From assembly GCA_019418235.1 (NCBI GenBank), contig DYCH01000077.1, forward strand, positions 46,099 to 105,616: a stretch of 59,518 nucleotides of DNA. The letters run 5' to 3'. The translations under genes were made by a program, and so were the position numbers. The notes beneath the pieces were generated by a model. That model did no database searches, was not told the origin of the DNA, and saw only the letters and a list, made by a program, of their open reading frames with translations. Source of the stretch: Sutterella sp. GTDB taxonomy: Bacteria; Pseudomonadota; Gammaproteobacteria; Burkholderiales; Burkholderiaceae_F. This document shows, piece by piece, positions 34,883 to 46,764 of this stretch. Numbering within the stretch: position 1 is the stretch's first letter; each line of letters begins with the position of its first letter.

Positions 34883-34914
34883 AAATCTCGCAAGCCTTTC
34901 GACCTGCGAGATTT
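34883..34914 (-). terminator. Intercistronic hairpin between carrier and amidohydrolase genes
   Basis: Minus-strand stem AAATCTCGCA / TGCGAGATTT with a 12-base loop followed by TTC and a short T-run. It resembles a terminator, so expression of the downstream hydrolase may be reduced or partly separate. Confidence 0.6.
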
Positions 34915-34925
34915 AAGGAGTTCAA

Positions 34926-36113
34926 TTACAAGAGATTGACGAAGACACCGGCAATCACGACAGAGGCAATCGTCACTGTCACGAAGCCACCCACGATCAT
35001 CGAGGGGAACATCTTACTCATCAAGAATTCTTCTTCTTCCTTCGTTTGAGCCATGGCCTTACAGGTCGATTCCGTAATAATGGCGTTAAACGGGAAGCCG
35101 TAGAGTGCCGTCAAGCAGTTGGCAAAACTCATTGCGAAGGATTGCTTCAAAACCTTAGCAATCACGTAGGCAAAGATTGCCATACCGGCCACACCGATCA
35201 CAATCATGATAACCATCGGCGTGATGATGCCCAACAACATTTCAGGCGTGCAATCCTTCAAACCTTGGAAGACGAACATCGTCAAAGCAAACATCAAGAT
35301 GTTAAAGGAGTTAGCGCGGTGCAATGCGTCCGTTTCCAGGAAACCCAAGGAGCAGAAAATCACACCGTAGACCAATGCCCAAACAGCACCGCTCACGCCC
35401 GTCCACGTACCCGTCATGAAGGCCAACCAAGCAACGATACCCATCTTCGTGAGGATCACAACCGGAGAGTTCCAGCTTTCGGGCAAAGCCAAAGGACCAC
35501 GACGTTCGCTAGAAGGAAGAGCCGTCACGGACTTCACAGCAGCCAATTCGGCAGCGTCAACACGTTGACCACCACGGTATTCGGCCAAAAGGCGCTTACC
35601 TTCCATCTTCATGCAGATGGCCGTCAACGGATAACCGGCAAAACCTTGAATACAGTACATGGAAATAGCAAACACGGCTGCGGTCTTAAGGCCTTGAGCT
35701 TCAGCAGCGGCTTGCATCATCGTGGCAGCCACCACACCACCCGTTAACGGCGGCAAACCGGTGATCACCAAAGCATGATCCATGAAGAACGGGCAGAGGT
35801 AGTAAACGGCCAAACACATGCCGACCAAACCTGCCAAACAAATGGTCACGGTACGCCATTGTTCCATCAAGGTCTTCAAACTGATCACCGTCCCCATGTG
35901 GACGATCAAAAGGAAAATACCCAAAGTAGAACCAAACGGCACGAGGAACGAGTCCTTGACCAAGTCATACGGCAAAACGGTCCAATAACCCACCAACAAA
36001 ATGCAGGCAGATGCAAATACTGATGGGACCCAAGCCTTTGTTAATGTGGAGATGACTTCACCTAAGATGATGACGCCACCGCAGATAACGAATGCGGTAA
36101 GAAAGTTATACAT
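34926..36113 (-). CDS. Multi-pass membrane carrier, family not recognised (GltS-like features)
   Basis: About 395 residues with ten to eleven hydrophobic segments. The first half contains ITGLPPLTGGVVAATMM and the second GFPFNAIITESTC, a pattern reminiscent of two-fold sodium/carboxylate carriers, but I do not place it in a named family with certainty. The start at MYNFLTAF (36113) is used because a perfect TATAAT (36153-36148) overlaps the longer upstream frame. It probably supplies substrate to the M20 hydrolase encoded next. Confidence 0.7.
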   Translation of the reverse strand: MYNFLTAFVICGGVIILGEVISTLTKAWVPSVFASACILLVGYWTVLPYDLVKDSFLVPFGSTLGIFLLIVHMGTVISLKTLMEQWRTVTICLAGLVGMCLAVYYLCPFFMDHALVITGLPPLTGGVVAATMMQAAAEAQGLKTAAVFAISMYCIQGFAGYPLTAICMKMEGKRLLAEYRGGQRVDAAELAAVKSVTALPSSERRGPLALPESWNSPVVILTKMGIVAWLAFMTGTWTGVSGAVWALVYGVIFCSLGFLETDALHRANSFNILMFALTMFVFQGLKDCTPEMLLGIITPMVIMIVIGVAGMAIFAYVIAKVLKQSFAMSFANCLTALYGFPFNAIITESTCKAMAQTKEEEEFLMSKMFPSMIVGGFVTVTIASVVIAGVFVNLL

Positions 36114-36147
36114 AATAAGTCTCTGACAGGAAAAAGAGGTTCCTTCC

Positions 36148-36153
36148 ATTATA
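36148..36153 (-). promoter_or_regulatory. -10 element upstream of the carrier gene
   Basis: TATAAT on the minus strand, about 35 bp before the chosen start codon. No good -35 stands 17 bp away, so an activator may be needed. Confidence 0.35.
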
Positions 36154-36270
36154 GGATTGAGACTTATCGAGGCTTATGGGGCAAACACCCTAGATAACAC
36201 CCCTCTCTAAGGCTTTATTCTTAGGGGATTGTTACCAAGACAGGAAAAATGAGAGACTTTTTGGGCAGAA

Positions 36271-36307
36271 AATGACAAAAGGGACCTTAGTTGCCTAAAG
36301 TCCCCTT
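36271..36307 (-). terminator. Intrinsic terminator of the rpsA-ihfB unit
   Basis: Minus-strand stem AAAGGGGACTTTAG / CTAAGGTCCCTTT with a short loop followed by TGTCATTTTC, 22 bases after the ihfB stop. Confidence 0.75.
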
Positions 36308-36328
36308 TGTACTTGTTGACGTAAAAAA

Positions 36329-36643
36329 TTACTTACTTAATTGATCCTGCAATGCAGCATCAACGCGTTCGCGCAATTCCTTACCCGCCTTGAAGTGAGG
36401 CACAAACTTCTCAGGAACCATCACGCTTTCGCCGCTCTTCGGATTGCGTCCGACGCGACTCGGGCGATGATTCAACGTGAAGCTGCCAAACCCGCGGATC
36501 TCGATGCGACTGCCGTTGGCCATAGCCGACGTCATTGCATCCAAGACCGCCTTGACGGTTTCGTCAACGTCGCGTGCCGTAACACGCGGATTTTGGTTAG
36601 CGAGCCGTTCAATCAGCTCGGATTTGGTCATGGCATCCACCAT
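36329..36643 (-). CDS. ihfB: Integration host factor subunit beta
   Basis: DNA-bending nucleoid protein, HU/IHF fold, 104 residues. Diagnostic sequence is [10 protein letters not shown] near the start, the body [29 protein letters not shown] and the C-terminal helix. The start at 36643 (MVDAMTK) has GGAG close upstream and is preferred. It follows rpsA by ten bases, the conserved proteobacterial order. Confidence 0.95.
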   Translation of the reverse strand: MVDAMTKSELIERLANQNPRVTARDVDETVKAVLDAMTSAMANGSRIEIRGFGSFTLNHRPSRVGRNPKSGESVMVPEKFVPHFKAGKELRERVDAALQDQLSK

Positions 36644-36653
36644 GCTTCTCCGA

Positions 36654-38348
<1,695 letters not shown>

Positions 38349-38364
38349 GTTCTAAGATAAAAAC

Positions 38365-38399
38365 AGCGTACTTCAAACACATGTGTTTGTGAGTTCGCT
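38365..38399 (-). promoter_or_regulatory. rpsA leader hairpin
   Basis: AGCG-ACT-CAAACACA pairs with TGTGTTTG-AGT-CGCT around the perfect 16-bp palindrome CAAACACATGTGTTTG (38374-38389), 17 bases upstream of the SD-less start. Likely site of S1 autogenous translational control. Confidence 0.5.
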
Positions 38400-38408
38400 G
38401 GGTTGGTT

Positions 38409-38445
38409 AAAAAATCGGGCCGACCCCATTGTCGGTTTACCGATT
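38409..38445 (-). terminator. Intrinsic terminator between cmk and rpsA
   Basis: Minus-strand outer stem AATCGG / CCGATT with inner CCGAC / GTCGG, then TTTTTTAA. It separates rpsA-ihfB from the gyrA-serC-cmk transcript. Confidence 0.75.
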
Positions 38446-38463
38446 GGCTTGATTTCTCAGGCC

Positions 38464-39123
38464 TTATTGTTGTGACTCTTTATACCATTGAAGGACTTGA
38501 GCCACGGTTTCTTCGATCCCCAAATTTGAGGAATCTAGAATCTTTGCATCGACTGCGGGTGCCAAAGGACACACGGCGCGCTCCATATCTCGACGGTCGC
38601 GTTCACGCAAGTCGTGCGTAAGGGTGTCAATATTAGCGGAAATTCCCTTTTGTTTCAACTGATTATATCGGCGCAGTGCACGAGCCTCGGCGCTGGCCGT
38701 TAAAAAGACTTTCAGAGGCGCTTCAGGAAAGATCACACTGCCCATATCACGGCCGTCTGCGACAAGGCCCGGTGCTTGAGCGGCGCGCTTTTGTACGCTC
38801 ACTAAAGCCTTACGAACCTCTCCCAGTGCCGCCACTTTACTGGCAGCAATTCCCACTTCTTCTTGACGAATGGCGTTCGTTACCGTTTCACCATCTAAAT
38901 AAATTTCACCATCTTTAAAGGTTGGTTGCATTTCAAGGGCAAGCTTGGCAACGTCGGCCGCATTATCTAAAGCAACATTATTTTTTAATGCACGATAGGC
39001 CGTTAAACGGTACAAGGCACCACTATCTAAATAGTGAAAACCCAAAGCCTCGGCCACACGAGAGGCCACGGTACCTTTACCGGAAGCCGTCGGCCCATCA
39101 ATCGTAATTACAGTTACTGTCAT
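38464..39123 (-). CDS. cmk: Cytidylate kinase
   Basis: CMP/dCMP kinase of 219 residues. P-loop [11 protein letters not shown] at residues 7-17, [11 protein letters not shown]-binding segment, [13 protein letters not shown] and RYNQLKQKG lid. It overlaps the serC stop by ATGA. It lies upstream of rpsA, a very conserved arrangement. Confidence 0.96.
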   Translation of the reverse strand: MTVTVITIDGPTASGKGTVASRVAEALGFHYLDSGALYRLTAYRALKNNVALDNAADVAKLALEMQPTFKDGEIYLDGETVTNAIRQEEVGIAASKVAALGEVRKALVSVQKRAAQAPGLVADGRDMGSVIFPEAPLKVFLTASAEARALRRYNQLKQKGISANIDTLTHDLRERDRRDMERAVCPLAPAVDAKILDSSNLGIEETVAQVLQWYKESQQ

Positions 39124-40166
39124 TTTTCTGCCCGTAAAGTTTGAAATGTTTGCATCCAGTCGACCAAGGCCTTCACGCCCTCAATCGGCATGGCATTATA
39201 AATTGAAGCTCGAATACCGCCCGCACTACGATGCCCACGAAGGTTTAATAAACCGCGCGCTTGAGCCCCCTTGAGGAATTCTTCTAATAGCGTCCCATTG
39301 GGTAAATCAAACACCACATTCATGCGACTGCGAATTTCCCCTTTAACGCGAGGACGGTAAAAACCGTTACTCTCATCGATGGTTTTATATATTAGTGCGG
39401 CTTTTTGAGTGTTGACGCTTTCCATCGCCTTAATACCACCCGTGTCCTCAATCCAATCGAGCACACACTTAACCGCACCGATAGCGAGCGTGGGTGGTGT
39501 CACCAACATGCTGCCTGCTTTTGCATGGGCTTTATAAGAATAGAGGTGATCTTTTTCGCCGACTTCGGCTTTAGCTAAAAAGTCTTTATGAATGACAACA
39601 ATGGTCACGCCGGCAATACCGGCATTTTTCTGAGCACCGGCCATCAGTAAACCGACGCCCGTCATGTCCATCGGACGCGAAAAAATGTTGCTTGATGCAT
39701 CCACAACCCAAGGAACGGAGATTTTGGGCAAATGATGAAATTCAATCCCATCAATCGTTTCGTTAACGCAAACAAACGCATAATCGGCGTGAGAGGCATC
39801 GGTTGTCTCAGTGATCGCATCCAAAGAGGTCACTTCACCAAAGGGTTTTGCCATCTCGGCAGCCATTTTTGACCAATGGCCACTGGCCCAATAAAGCGCA
39901 CCCTTTTTTAAGAAGTTACGAGCAATCCAATCAAATTGCTGTCTGGCCCCACCCATTAAAAAGAGAACCTCGTAGTCCTCGCTAATATTTAAAAGGCGAC
40001 GAACACCTTGACGCGTTTGTTCGACAAGCGCTTCAAATGCAGGACTGCGATGGGGGTATTCGGCTAACGATAAACCGTCAGTCCAATCCAATACCATCGC
40101 AGCCAGTTTTTCTTTTACCGCCGGGGCCAAAACCGAAGGCCCCGGCGCAAAGTTATAAAGCGTCAT
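39120..40166 (-). CDS. serC: Phosphoserine aminotransferase
   Basis: PLP enzyme for serine (and pyridoxal phosphate) synthesis, 348 residues. The PLP lysine lies in [10 protein letters not shown], with [12 protein letters not shown] before it and [17 protein letters not shown] at the C-terminus. It is eight bases downstream of gyrA. In many Burkholderiales pheA, tyrA and aroA lie between serC and cmk; here the genes are directly joined. Confidence 0.96.
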   Translation of the reverse strand: MTLYNFAPGPSVLAPAVKEKLAAMVLDWTDGLSLAEYPHRSPAFEALVEQTRQGVRRLLNISEDYEVLFLMGGARQQFDWIARNFLKKGALYWASGHWSKMAAEMAKPFGEVTSLDAITETTDASHADYAFVCVNETIDGIEFHHLPKISVPWVVDASSNIFSRPMDMTGVGLLMAGAQKNAGIAGVTIVVIHKDFLAKAEVGEKDHLYSYKAHAKAGSMLVTPPTLAIGAVKCVLDWIEDTGGIKAMESVNTQKAALIYKTIDESNGFYRPRVKGEIRSRMNVVFDLPNGTLLEEFLKGAQARGLLNLRGHRSAGGIRASIYNAMPIEGVKALVDWMQTFQTLRAEK

Positions 40167-40174
40167 ATGCGTGT

Positions 40175-42913
40175 TTACTCAGAAGCGGTTTCTCCGCCTT
40201 CTTCTTGAACCTCAGGGGTTTGAGCTTCAGGCGCAGCGACTTCCGTCGTTGCCTCTTGAGCACCCTCGACCTTTTCCTCTTCGTCCATGTCCTCTTCGGC
40301 AATACGAGAGATCGCAGCCAAGCTGTCGTCCTTTAAGGCAATCAACGTCACACCTTGCGTGGCGCGCTTGAGCACTCGGATGTCCTTCACAGCCGTTCTC
40401 ACGATCTTGCCCTTTTGGGTCAACATCATGATTTCATCCGTATCGTGAACCAAGGTCGCAGCCACCACCTTACCGTTACGTTCGCTCGTTTGGATGGCGA
40501 TCATCCCCTTCGTACCACGACCGTGACGGGTGTACTCAGCGATATCGGTGCGCTTACCAAAACCGTTTTCCGTTGCGGTCAACACCGTTTGCGTTTCGTC
40601 TTCGGCCACCAACATGGCAATGACTTGTTGACCGTCTTCTAACATCATGCCGCGAACACCACGAGCATTACGGCCCATCGGGCGAACGTCAGACTCGGCA
40701 AAGCGAACTGACTTACCGGCATCAGAAAAGAGCATCACATCATGTTCACCATCGGTAATGGCCACACCAATTAAGTGGTCACCGTCGTCTAAGCCTGCGG
40801 CATTGATACCGGAGCGACGAACATTAGCGAAGTCAATCAAGCGGGTCTTTTTCACAACACCGTTGGCCGTTGCCATAAACACATAGTGCTTATCATCAAA
40901 GTCCGTGATCGGCAACACCACCGTGATGCGTTCACCTTCGCTCAAGGGCACGGAGTTGATGATAGGACGGCCCTTGGAAGTACGAGAGCCTTCTGGCAAG
41001 GAGTACACATCCAAGCAGTACATACGACCAAAATTGCTAAAGCACAAAATACGGTCGTGAGAATTGGCAATAAAGAGTTGATCAATCAAGTCCCCTTCCT
41101 TCATCGTTGCGGCCTTCTTACCTTGGCCGCCACGGCGTTGGGCTTGATAGTCAGACACTTGTTGCGTCTTGATATAACCGTCACGCGTCAAAGTCACCAC
41201 CATTTCGCGACGCGGGATCAAATCACGCGGGTCGAAGTTGGGGTCGCCCGTCGGGTCGATTTCACTGCGACGATCATCGTTGTATTCGGTCTTAATTTCC
41301 AAGAGATCATCTTCGATGATCTTACGAACACGCTCGGGCTTGGCCAAAATGTCCAACAAATCGATGATGTTGAGCGTAACGTTCTTGTACTCTTGAAGAA
41401 TCTTGTCTTGTTCAAGGCCCGTCAAACGTTGCAAGCGCATTTGCAAAATGCTGTCAGCTTGCGTTTCGCTTAAATAGTAGCGTTGTTCATCAACGTGCAT
41501 ACCGTAGTGAGCATCCAAGCCTTCAGGACGGAAGCCATCGACGTTTTCACCGGCGCGTGACAAAAGATCGGTCACAAAAGCAGAACCCCAACCGCGGCTC
41601 ATTAAGCCTGTCTTTGCCACTTCAGGCGTCGGGGCATTACGAATGATTTCGATGAAGTCATCAATATTGGCTAAAGCAACAGCCAAACCTTCCAAAATGT
41701 GGCAACGACCACGCGCTTCACGCAAGTCAAAGATGCAACGACGCGTGATCACTTCACGGCGATGCATCAAGAAAGCTTCGATGATTTGCTTCAAGTTGAG
41801 CAATTGCGGTTGACCGTCAACCAAAGCAACCATGTTGATACCGAACGAGTCTTGCAACTGCGTCATCTTGTAGAGGTTATTTAAAACCACATCGGCAACA
41901 ACACCGACCTTCAAATCCATCACCACGCGAACGCCGTCTTTATCGGTTTCATCGCGTAAGTCAGAAATGCCCTCAATGCGCTTTTCATTAATTAAGTGAG
42001 CGATGCTCTCAACGAGCACTTTCTTATTGACTTGGTACGGGATTTCGTCCACAACGATACGCGTGCGACGACCCTTGTCGTACTCTTCGTAGTGAGTCTT
42101 GGCGCGCATCACCACACGACCGCGACCTGTGCGATAGCCGTCAACGACACCCTTTAAACCAAAGATGATGCCGCCGGTAGGAAAGTCCGGAGCCGGCATA
42201 AATTTGATCAAATCGTCAATCGTGGCTTGCGGGTTATTCAATAAATGCACGCAAGCGTCCACCGTTTCACCCAAGTTGTGCGGCGGGATGTTCGTAGCCA
42301 TCCCCACAGCAATACCTGCACTACCGTTAATCAACAAGTGAGGTAAGCGCGTCGGCAACACCGTCGGCTCTTTTTCGGAGTTGTCATAGTTAGGAACAAA
42401 GTCCACCGTGCCGCGACGGATATCGGCCAACATTTCACCGGCCAACTTCTGCAACTTCACTTCCGTGTAACGCATGGCAGCAGCGGAGTCACCATCCAAG
42501 CTACCGAAGTTACCTTGACCGTAAACCAAGGGGTAACGAAGGGAGAAAGGTTGAGCCATACGAACAATCGTTTCGTAGGCAGCGGAGTCACCGTGCGGGT
42601 GGTATTTACCGATCACGTCACCGACCACACGAGCCGACTTCTTGGTCGGACGGTTGTAAGTGTTGCCCATTTGTTCCATGGCGTAGAGCACACGACGGTG
42701 CACAGGCTTTAAACCGTCACGAACGTCAGGCAATGCACGACCGACAATCACACTCATCGCATAGTCAAGATAAGCGCGCTTCATTTCGGTTTCAAGCGAA
42801 ACCGGCAAAAGCTCCTGAGCAATATCGACCATGGAGCCGATCTCAGAACCTTCCGTTTGTTCTTCCTCTTCAATCAACGTATCTTCGTTTTTGATATCTT
42901 CGTTATCCGACAT
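40175..42913 (-). CDS. gyrA: DNA gyrase subunit A
   Basis: Topoisomerase subunit of 912 residues with catalytic Tyr in [10 protein letters not shown], the GyrA core and six C-terminal beta-pinwheel repeats containing the GyrA box region [10 protein letters not shown] Glu/Pro-rich acidic tail of about 40 residues follows. The quinolone region reads [15 protein letters not shown]: Ser at the E. coli 83 position and Glu at 87. Glu is a natural variant in several bacteria. A short upstream frame with a strong ribosome site overlaps its start. Confidence 0.97.
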   Translation of the reverse strand: MSDNEDIKNEDTLIEEEEQTEGSEIGSMVDIAQELLPVSLETEMKRAYLDYAMSVIVGRALPDVRDGLKPVHRRVLYAMEQMGNTYNRPTKKSARVVGDVIGKYHPHGDSAAYETIVRMAQPFSLRYPLVYGQGNFGSLDGDSAAAMRYTEVKLQKLAGEMLADIRRGTVDFVPNYDNSEKEPTVLPTRLPHLLINGSAGIAVGMATNIPPHNLGETVDACVHLLNNPQATIDDLIKFMPAPDFPTGGIIFGLKGVVDGYRTGRGRVVMRAKTHYEEYDKGRRTRIVVDEIPYQVNKKVLVESIAHLINEKRIEGISDLRDETDKDGVRVVMDLKVGVVADVVLNNLYKMTQLQDSFGINMVALVDGQPQLLNLKQIIEAFLMHRREVITRRCIFDLREARGRCHILEGLAVALANIDDFIEIIRNAPTPEVAKTGLMSRGWGSAFVTDLLSRAGENVDGFRPEGLDAHYGMHVDEQRYYLSETQADSILQMRLQRLTGLEQDKILQEYKNVTLNIIDLLDILAKPERVRKIIEDDLLEIKTEYNDDRRSEIDPTGDPNFDPRDLIPRREMVVTLTRDGYIKTQQVSDYQAQRRGGQGKKAATMKEGDLIDQLFIANSHDRILCFSNFGRMYCLDVYSLPEGSRTSKGRPIINSVPLSEGERITVVLPITDFDDKHYVFMATANGVVKKTRLIDFANVRRSGINAAGLDDGDHLIGVAITDGEHDVMLFSDAGKSVRFAESDVRPMGRNARGVRGMMLEDGQQVIAMLVAEDETQTVLTATENGFGKRTDIAEYTRHGRGTKGMIAIQTSERNGKVVAATLVHDTDEIMMLTQKGKIVRTAVKDIRVLKRATQGVTLIALKDDSLAAISRIAEEDMDEEEKVEGAQEATTEVAAPEAQTPEVQEEGGETASE

Positions 42914-42996
42914 TGATGAGTTTCCCGTTTAATAGAAATATAACCTGTTGATTTTATCAGAAATTGACCGAAAAAATCCCCATCAAAACCCATCAT
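42874..42996 (-). CDS. Possible short upstream reading frame overlapping gyrA start
   Basis: A 40-codon frame starting ATGATG at 42996 with AAAGGAG just upstream, much stronger than the GGGA before gyrA. It crosses the gyrA start in another frame and stops 40 bases inside gyrA. No recognisable domain. It could couple translation or could be chance. Confidence 0.25.
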   Translation of the reverse strand: MMGFDGDFFGQFLIKSTGYISIKRETHQCRITKISKTKIR

Positions 42997-43164
42997 TTTC
43001 TCCTTTAAAAACAATGCGTTAGAAAGACACTTTTCGATACAACTTAAAAGTTTCAGAGAGTTTCGCTCGTTTTTTGCCAAAAAAGTCGTTCAGGTTCAAC
43101 AAAATAGGGACGATGCCCCCTGAGCTTGATACAATCTCAGAATCATTATCCAAAGAGGTCAAAC

Positions 43165-44475
43165 ATGCGAGTTCAAACCCTTATTCACGCCGGTTGGGTG
43201 ATGCCCATGGCACCTAAAGGTGCTGTTTTAGCGCAGCACTCCGTTTTGATTGATGACGGCAAAATTGTGGCGATCGTGCCGACAGCCGAAACAGCCGATG
43301 TTGAAGCTCAAACGGTTTATAACTTACCCAACCAAATCGTGTTGCCGGGCTTAGTGAATGCTCACTCTCACGCCCCGATGAATATTTTGCGTGGCATGGG
43401 TGCTGACCTTCCGTTGATGGATTGGTTAACGACCAAGATTTGGCCGGCAGAGGGCAAACTCATGAGTCCGGAATTTTGCTACGAAGGCTCTTTGTTGGCC
43501 GGCGAAGAAATGTTGCGCTCGGGCATCACCTGCACCAACGACCACTATTTCTTCCCCATTGATGTTGCTCGAGGCCTCAACGAGGCCGGCATGAAGTGCA
43601 CGGTCTCGGCCCTCTTTATCGGCTTTCCGTCTGCCATGGCTAAAGACGCCGATGAATACTACGCCTGCGCCGAAGAGGTGTTAAATCACTTCCAAGGTCA
43701 TCGCACTACGCGCGTCTCGGTTGGTCCTCACGCTCCCTACACGGTCGATGATGCGACGCTCGTTCGCTGTCGCGATTTGGCCGATAAGTACGACACGAAA
43801 CTTCACATGCACGTCGATGAAACGCAAAACGAAATCGAAACATCTATGAAAGAGTACGGCATGCGTCCTGTTGAACGCTTGCAAAAATTGGGCTTTTTGT
43901 CCGATCGTTTAGTCTCTGTGCATACCGTTCATCCTGACGAAAATGAAATGCAACTTTTAGCCAAGGCCGGTGCCAGCGTCTGTCATTGCCCGTGCTCGAA
44001 CTTGAAGTTAGCGAGCGGCTTTTCTCCCATCGCTCACATGATGGATTTGGGCATCAACATTGCGATTGGCACCGATAGCGTGGCCAGTAACGACAAGTTG
44101 GATTTATTGGGTGAAACGCGATTGGCGGCCATGCTCGGTAAAGCCGTCTCGGGCGAGCCCACAAGCATGAAGGTTGAAGATTTGCTCTACGCCGCTACGA
44201 TGGGTGGCGCAAAAGCGATTGGTTGGGATGATCGTATCGGGTCATTAGAAGCCGGCAAGGACGCTGACATCATTGCCATTGACTTGGCAGGCGTTAATAC
44301 CGTCCCTGTTTTTGACGCACACACGCAACTGCTCTATAGTGCAGGACGCGAGGACATTACTCATGTGTGGGTGGACGGTAAATTGGTTGTTAAAAAACAA
44401 CAATGCGTTGAACTAAGACATCTGACTAACATAAAAGCCCATGAACTTGCCCAAAAGTGGCACAATAGAGTCTGA
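43165..44475 (+). CDS. mtaD: 5-methylthioadenosine/S-adenosylhomocysteine deaminase family amidohydrolase
   Basis: Metal-dependent deaminase of 436 residues (amidohydrolase fold) that converts MTA or SAH to the inosine form. Metal ligands are in GLVNAHSHAPMN (HxH), LHMHVDETQNE, the VHTVH His and GTDSVASNDKLDLLGE (Asp). AAAGAGGTC before the ATG at 43165 fixes the start 13 codons after an upstream in-frame ATG. A TACAAT at about 43129-43134 may be its -10. It is divergent from gyrA. Confidence 0.85.
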   Translation: MRVQTLIHAGWVMPMAPKGAVLAQHSVLIDDGKIVAIVPTAETADVEAQTVYNLPNQIVLPGLVNAHSHAPMNILRGMGADLPLMDWLTTKIWPAEGKLMSPEFCYEGSLLAGEEMLRSGITCTNDHYFFPIDVARGLNEAGMKCTVSALFIGFPSAMAKDADEYYACAEEVLNHFQGHRTTRVSVGPHAPYTVDDATLVRCRDLADKYDTKLHMHVDETQNEIETSMKEYGMRPVERLQKLGFLSDRLVSVHTVHPDENEMQLLAKAGASVCHCPCSNLKLASGFSPIAHMMDLGINIAIGTDSVASNDKLDLLGETRLAAMLGKAVSGEPTSMKVEDLLYAATMGGAKAIGWDDRIGSLEAGKDADIIAIDLAGVNTVPVFDAHTQLLYSAGREDITHVWVDGKLVVKKQQCVELRHLTNIKAHELAQKWHNRV

Positions 44476-44533
44476 TTAATGGTTTTTCGTCTCACGGTAA
44501 GCCACTCGCGAGGGCTGTGAGATTGTGAAAACC

Positions 44534-44555
44534 ACGGGCGTAACGGTTCGCCTGT
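44534..44555 (+). terminator. Weak hairpin after the deaminase gene
   Basis: Stem ACGGGCG / CGCCTGT (one G-T) with an eight-base loop followed by ATTTTAG. Possible terminator or ompA leader structure. Confidence 0.4.
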
Positions 44556-44595
44556 ATTTTAGAAATAACCGTAGAAATCCAATTGGAGATTAGAT

Positions 44596-45162
44596 ATGAA
44601 AAAAACTATCGCTTTGAGCGCCGCATTGGTTGCTATGCTTGCTACCTCTGGTATCGCCGCTGCTGCTGATTCTTTCCCGTATGTCCGTTCTACCTCTAAG
44701 GCTACGGTGATGACGAACTACAACGAATGTGTTCGTACTGGTTACTGGACCCCGGCTTTGGCCGAAGGCGTCGAATGTGACTCTGACGTTGCTTCCGGCA
44801 AGATCGTTTTGGCTGCTGACATGCTCTTTAACTTCGGTTCTGCCAACTTGAAGGCCGAAGGTAAGGCCATGCTCGAAGAACTCGTTGCTCGTATGGCTGG
44901 CTTGAATGTTGAAGTCGTGATGGCTACGGGTTACACCGACCGCATCGGTTCTGACGCCGTTAACCAACGCTTGTCCGAACGTCGTGCTAACGCTGTGAAG
45001 ACCTTCATGGTCGGTCAAGGCGTTCCGGCTGACAAGGTCCAAACCGAAGGTAAGGGCAGTGCTGAACCGGTCGTGACGTGTGAAGATGGCAAGGGCTTGA
45101 TCAAGTGCTTGGCTCCGAACCGTCGTGCTGTTGTCGAAGTTGTCGGCACGCGCGCTCAATAA
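44596..45162 (+). CDS. OmpA-family peptidoglycan-associated protein (no beta-barrel)
   Basis: Precursor of 188 residues with a signal peptide ending IAAAADS and one OmpA C-terminal domain (about 75-185): LFNFGSANLKAEG, ATGYTDRIGSDAVNQRLSERRANAV. Conserved Asp and Arg for diaminopimelate binding are present. No barrel domain, so it resembles RmpM-type anchors. TTGGAGA lies upstream. Two cysteines in VTCEDGKGLIKCLA may pair. This is the ompA position next to gyrA known in Burkholderiales. Confidence 0.9.
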   Translation: MKKTIALSAALVAMLATSGIAAAADSFPYVRSTSKATVMTNYNECVRTGYWTPALAEGVECDSDVASGKIVLAADMLFNFGSANLKAEGKAMLEELVARMAGLNVEVVMATGYTDRIGSDAVNQRLSERRANAVKTFMVGQGVPADKVQTEGKGSAEPVVTCEDGKGLIKCLAPNRRAVVEVVGTRAQ

Positions 45163-45200
45163 TAACGTTTAGAGTTTGACTCTTTAATCGTTAAATAGAG

Positions 45201-45230
45201 AAAGGCGCTCAATCGAGCGCCTCTTTTTTT
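45201..45230 (+). terminator. Intrinsic terminator of the OmpA-family gene
   Basis: Perfect stem AGGCGCTC-AATC-GAGCGCCT followed by CTTTTTTT. Confidence 0.92.
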
Positions 45231-45246
45231 CACTCCTTCAATCGCA

Positions 45247-45915
45247 ATGAAACCGTTAATTCTTTTTGATCTTGACGGCACCTTGGTCGATAGTGCACCG
45301 GGCTTGGTTGATGCCGTCAATCGTCTTCGTCAAAGACGCCATCTCGATCCCCTTCCCTACACCACCGTCCGTCCTTTTGCCGGCATGGGAGCTCGCGGGT
45401 TACTCAAAATCGGTCTTGATATGCCCGATACCGATCCCCTTTTTGAAGAAACGAAAAAAGAGTTTCTTGACGACTATGAAGCTCACTGCACGGAAAACAT
45501 TGAAACGTTTCCCGGCGTCAATGAACTTCTTTCTCAAATTGAAAAACAGGGCTGGCATTGGGGCATTGTCACCAATAAATTTGAGTGCTTTGCCAAACCC
45601 ATTTTGGAAAAGCTCGAACTCTTTGATCGCGCAACCGTCTTGGTTTGCGGCGATGCCACTATGAAGTTAAAACCCCATCCGGATAACCTCATTCTTGCAT
45701 TGCAAAAAACGGCTCGGGAAGCTACGGAATGTGTCTACGTCGGTGATGATATTCGTGATGCACAAGCTGCGGGCAAATTGCCCATGCCGTTTGCGGCCGC
45801 CTCTTGGGGCTATTTGGGTCAAGTTCAAGACATTGGCGAATGGAGTGCGCAATACGTTGCGACCGATCCGTTGGATTTGATGGAGTGGCTCATTTCCGTT
45901 TTTCGAAAAGCTTAA
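45247..45915 (+). CDS. gph: Phosphoglycolate phosphatase (HAD superfamily)
   Basis: HAD hydrolase of 222 residues. Motif I FDLDGTLVDS (residues 7-16), motif II around GIVTNK, motif III lysine in MKLKPHPD and motif IV YVGDDIRDAQAA. It matches Gph length and cap domain. Removes 2-phosphoglycolate; related HAD substrates cannot be excluded. Confidence 0.88.
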   Translation: MKPLILFDLDGTLVDSAPGLVDAVNRLRQRRHLDPLPYTTVRPFAGMGARGLLKIGLDMPDTDPLFEETKKEFLDDYEAHCTENIETFPGVNELLSQIEKQGWHWGIVTNKFECFAKPILEKLELFDRATVLVCGDATMKLKPHPDNLILALQKTAREATECVYVGDDIRDAQAAGKLPMPFAAASWGYLGQVQDIGEWSAQYVATDPLDLMEWLISVFRKA

Positions 45916-46111
45916 ATTTTAGGCAATTGAAACGAAATTCCCCTACAATCACCCTTTTGCCCAAAAATTGTCCGAAATTCTCTCTCGGATATTAGTAGAA
46001 ACGATAGGTTTTTAGGTCATCCAATCGTCTGCTTTTCGTTTTAGGCTTAAACATTAAGATTTTTTTGCGCAAAATTAAAATAGATTTTGGGCGAAAAGTT
46101 AGGAGAAAAAC

Positions 46112-46648
46112 ATGAAATCTGTGCTCGTGGTTTATCACAGCCGAGATGGGCACACGGCCCGTATTTCGCGCCGTATTTGGGAAACGGTGATTGCCGAAGG
46201 TAACCAAGCCGACATGATGGATGTCATTGAAGCCGATCGTGAAGGTCTCAATTGGGACAAGTACGACTTGGTCATTGTTGGCGCTCCGGTTCTTTACGGT
46301 AAATACGCTCAACCCTTCATGGATTTTATTGCCAAAAACAAAGACGTTTTGGAAAAAAAACCGCACAGCTTTTTCAATGTCACGGTGCTTGCTCGCGTGC
46401 CTGCAAAGGCCACGCCCGAGGGCAACACTTACATGCAAAAGTTCTTAAAGAAGTCTCCGTGGACGCCTCGTGATGTGAAGTGTTTCGCCGGCAAAATCGA
46501 CTACCCGAATTGGGGTTGGTTTGAAACGAAACTCGTTCAAATGATCATGAAGGCCACCAAGGGCCCGACCGATCCTAAGACAGTGATTGATTACACCGAT
46601 TGGGAAGATGTTAAGAGCTACGCTCGTCATTGTTTGACGTTGGCATAA
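46112..46648 (+). CDS. hemG: Menaquinone-dependent protoporphyrinogen IX dehydrogenase
   Basis: Flavodoxin-like HemG of 178 residues that oxidises protoporphyrinogen IX in heme synthesis using the quinone pool, suited to anaerobic growth. FMN loop VVYHSRDGHTARISR and APVLYGKYAQPFMDFI are typical, with an extended C-terminal half. AGGAGAAA precedes the ATG. Its presence suggests that the organism carries at least part of heme synthesis as well as heme degradation. Confidence 0.88.
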   Translation: MKSVLVVYHSRDGHTARISRRIWETVIAEGNQADMMDVIEADREGLNWDKYDLVIVGAPVLYGKYAQPFMDFIAKNKDVLEKKPHSFFNVTVLARVPAKATPEGNTYMQKFLKKSPWTPRDVKCFAGKIDYPNWGWFETKLVQMIMKATKGPTDPKTVIDYTDWEDVKSYARHCLTLA

Positions 46649-46672
46649 AAACTGCTGTGCTCAAAATTCGAT

Positions 46673-46700
46673 AAGCGAGACTAAATGTCTCGCTTGTTAC
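46673..46700 (+). terminator. Terminator-like hairpin after hemG
   Basis: Stem AAGCGAGAC / GTCTCGCTT (46673-46681 with 46687-46695) with a five-base loop, followed by GTTACTG; a weak T-run. Confidence 0.6.
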
Positions 46701-46764
46701 TGAAAAATACGCTAATCTGTTATTTAGCAATACCAGATTAAAACTCAAATTTTTGGAAGTTAAA

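Noticed and set aside
35046..35747. 233-codon plus-strand frame opposite the membrane carrier gene
   Set aside because: His- and Gln-rich composition typical of the complement of a hydrophobic membrane gene.
42600..42650. Quinolone-resistance mutation in gyrA (Glu at the position of E. coli Asp87)
   Set aside because: Glu occurs naturally at this position in susceptible bacteria and the key Ser is intact, so it is not evidence of resistance.
43081..43164. SAH or SAM riboswitch before the MTA/SAH deaminase gene
   Set aside because: The space before the start is short and shows no conserved aptamer core.
44590..45159. 189-codon minus-strand frame opposite the OmpA-family gene
   Set aside because: Lies exactly opposite a gene with signal peptide, OmpA motif, ribosome site and terminator; it is a shadow.
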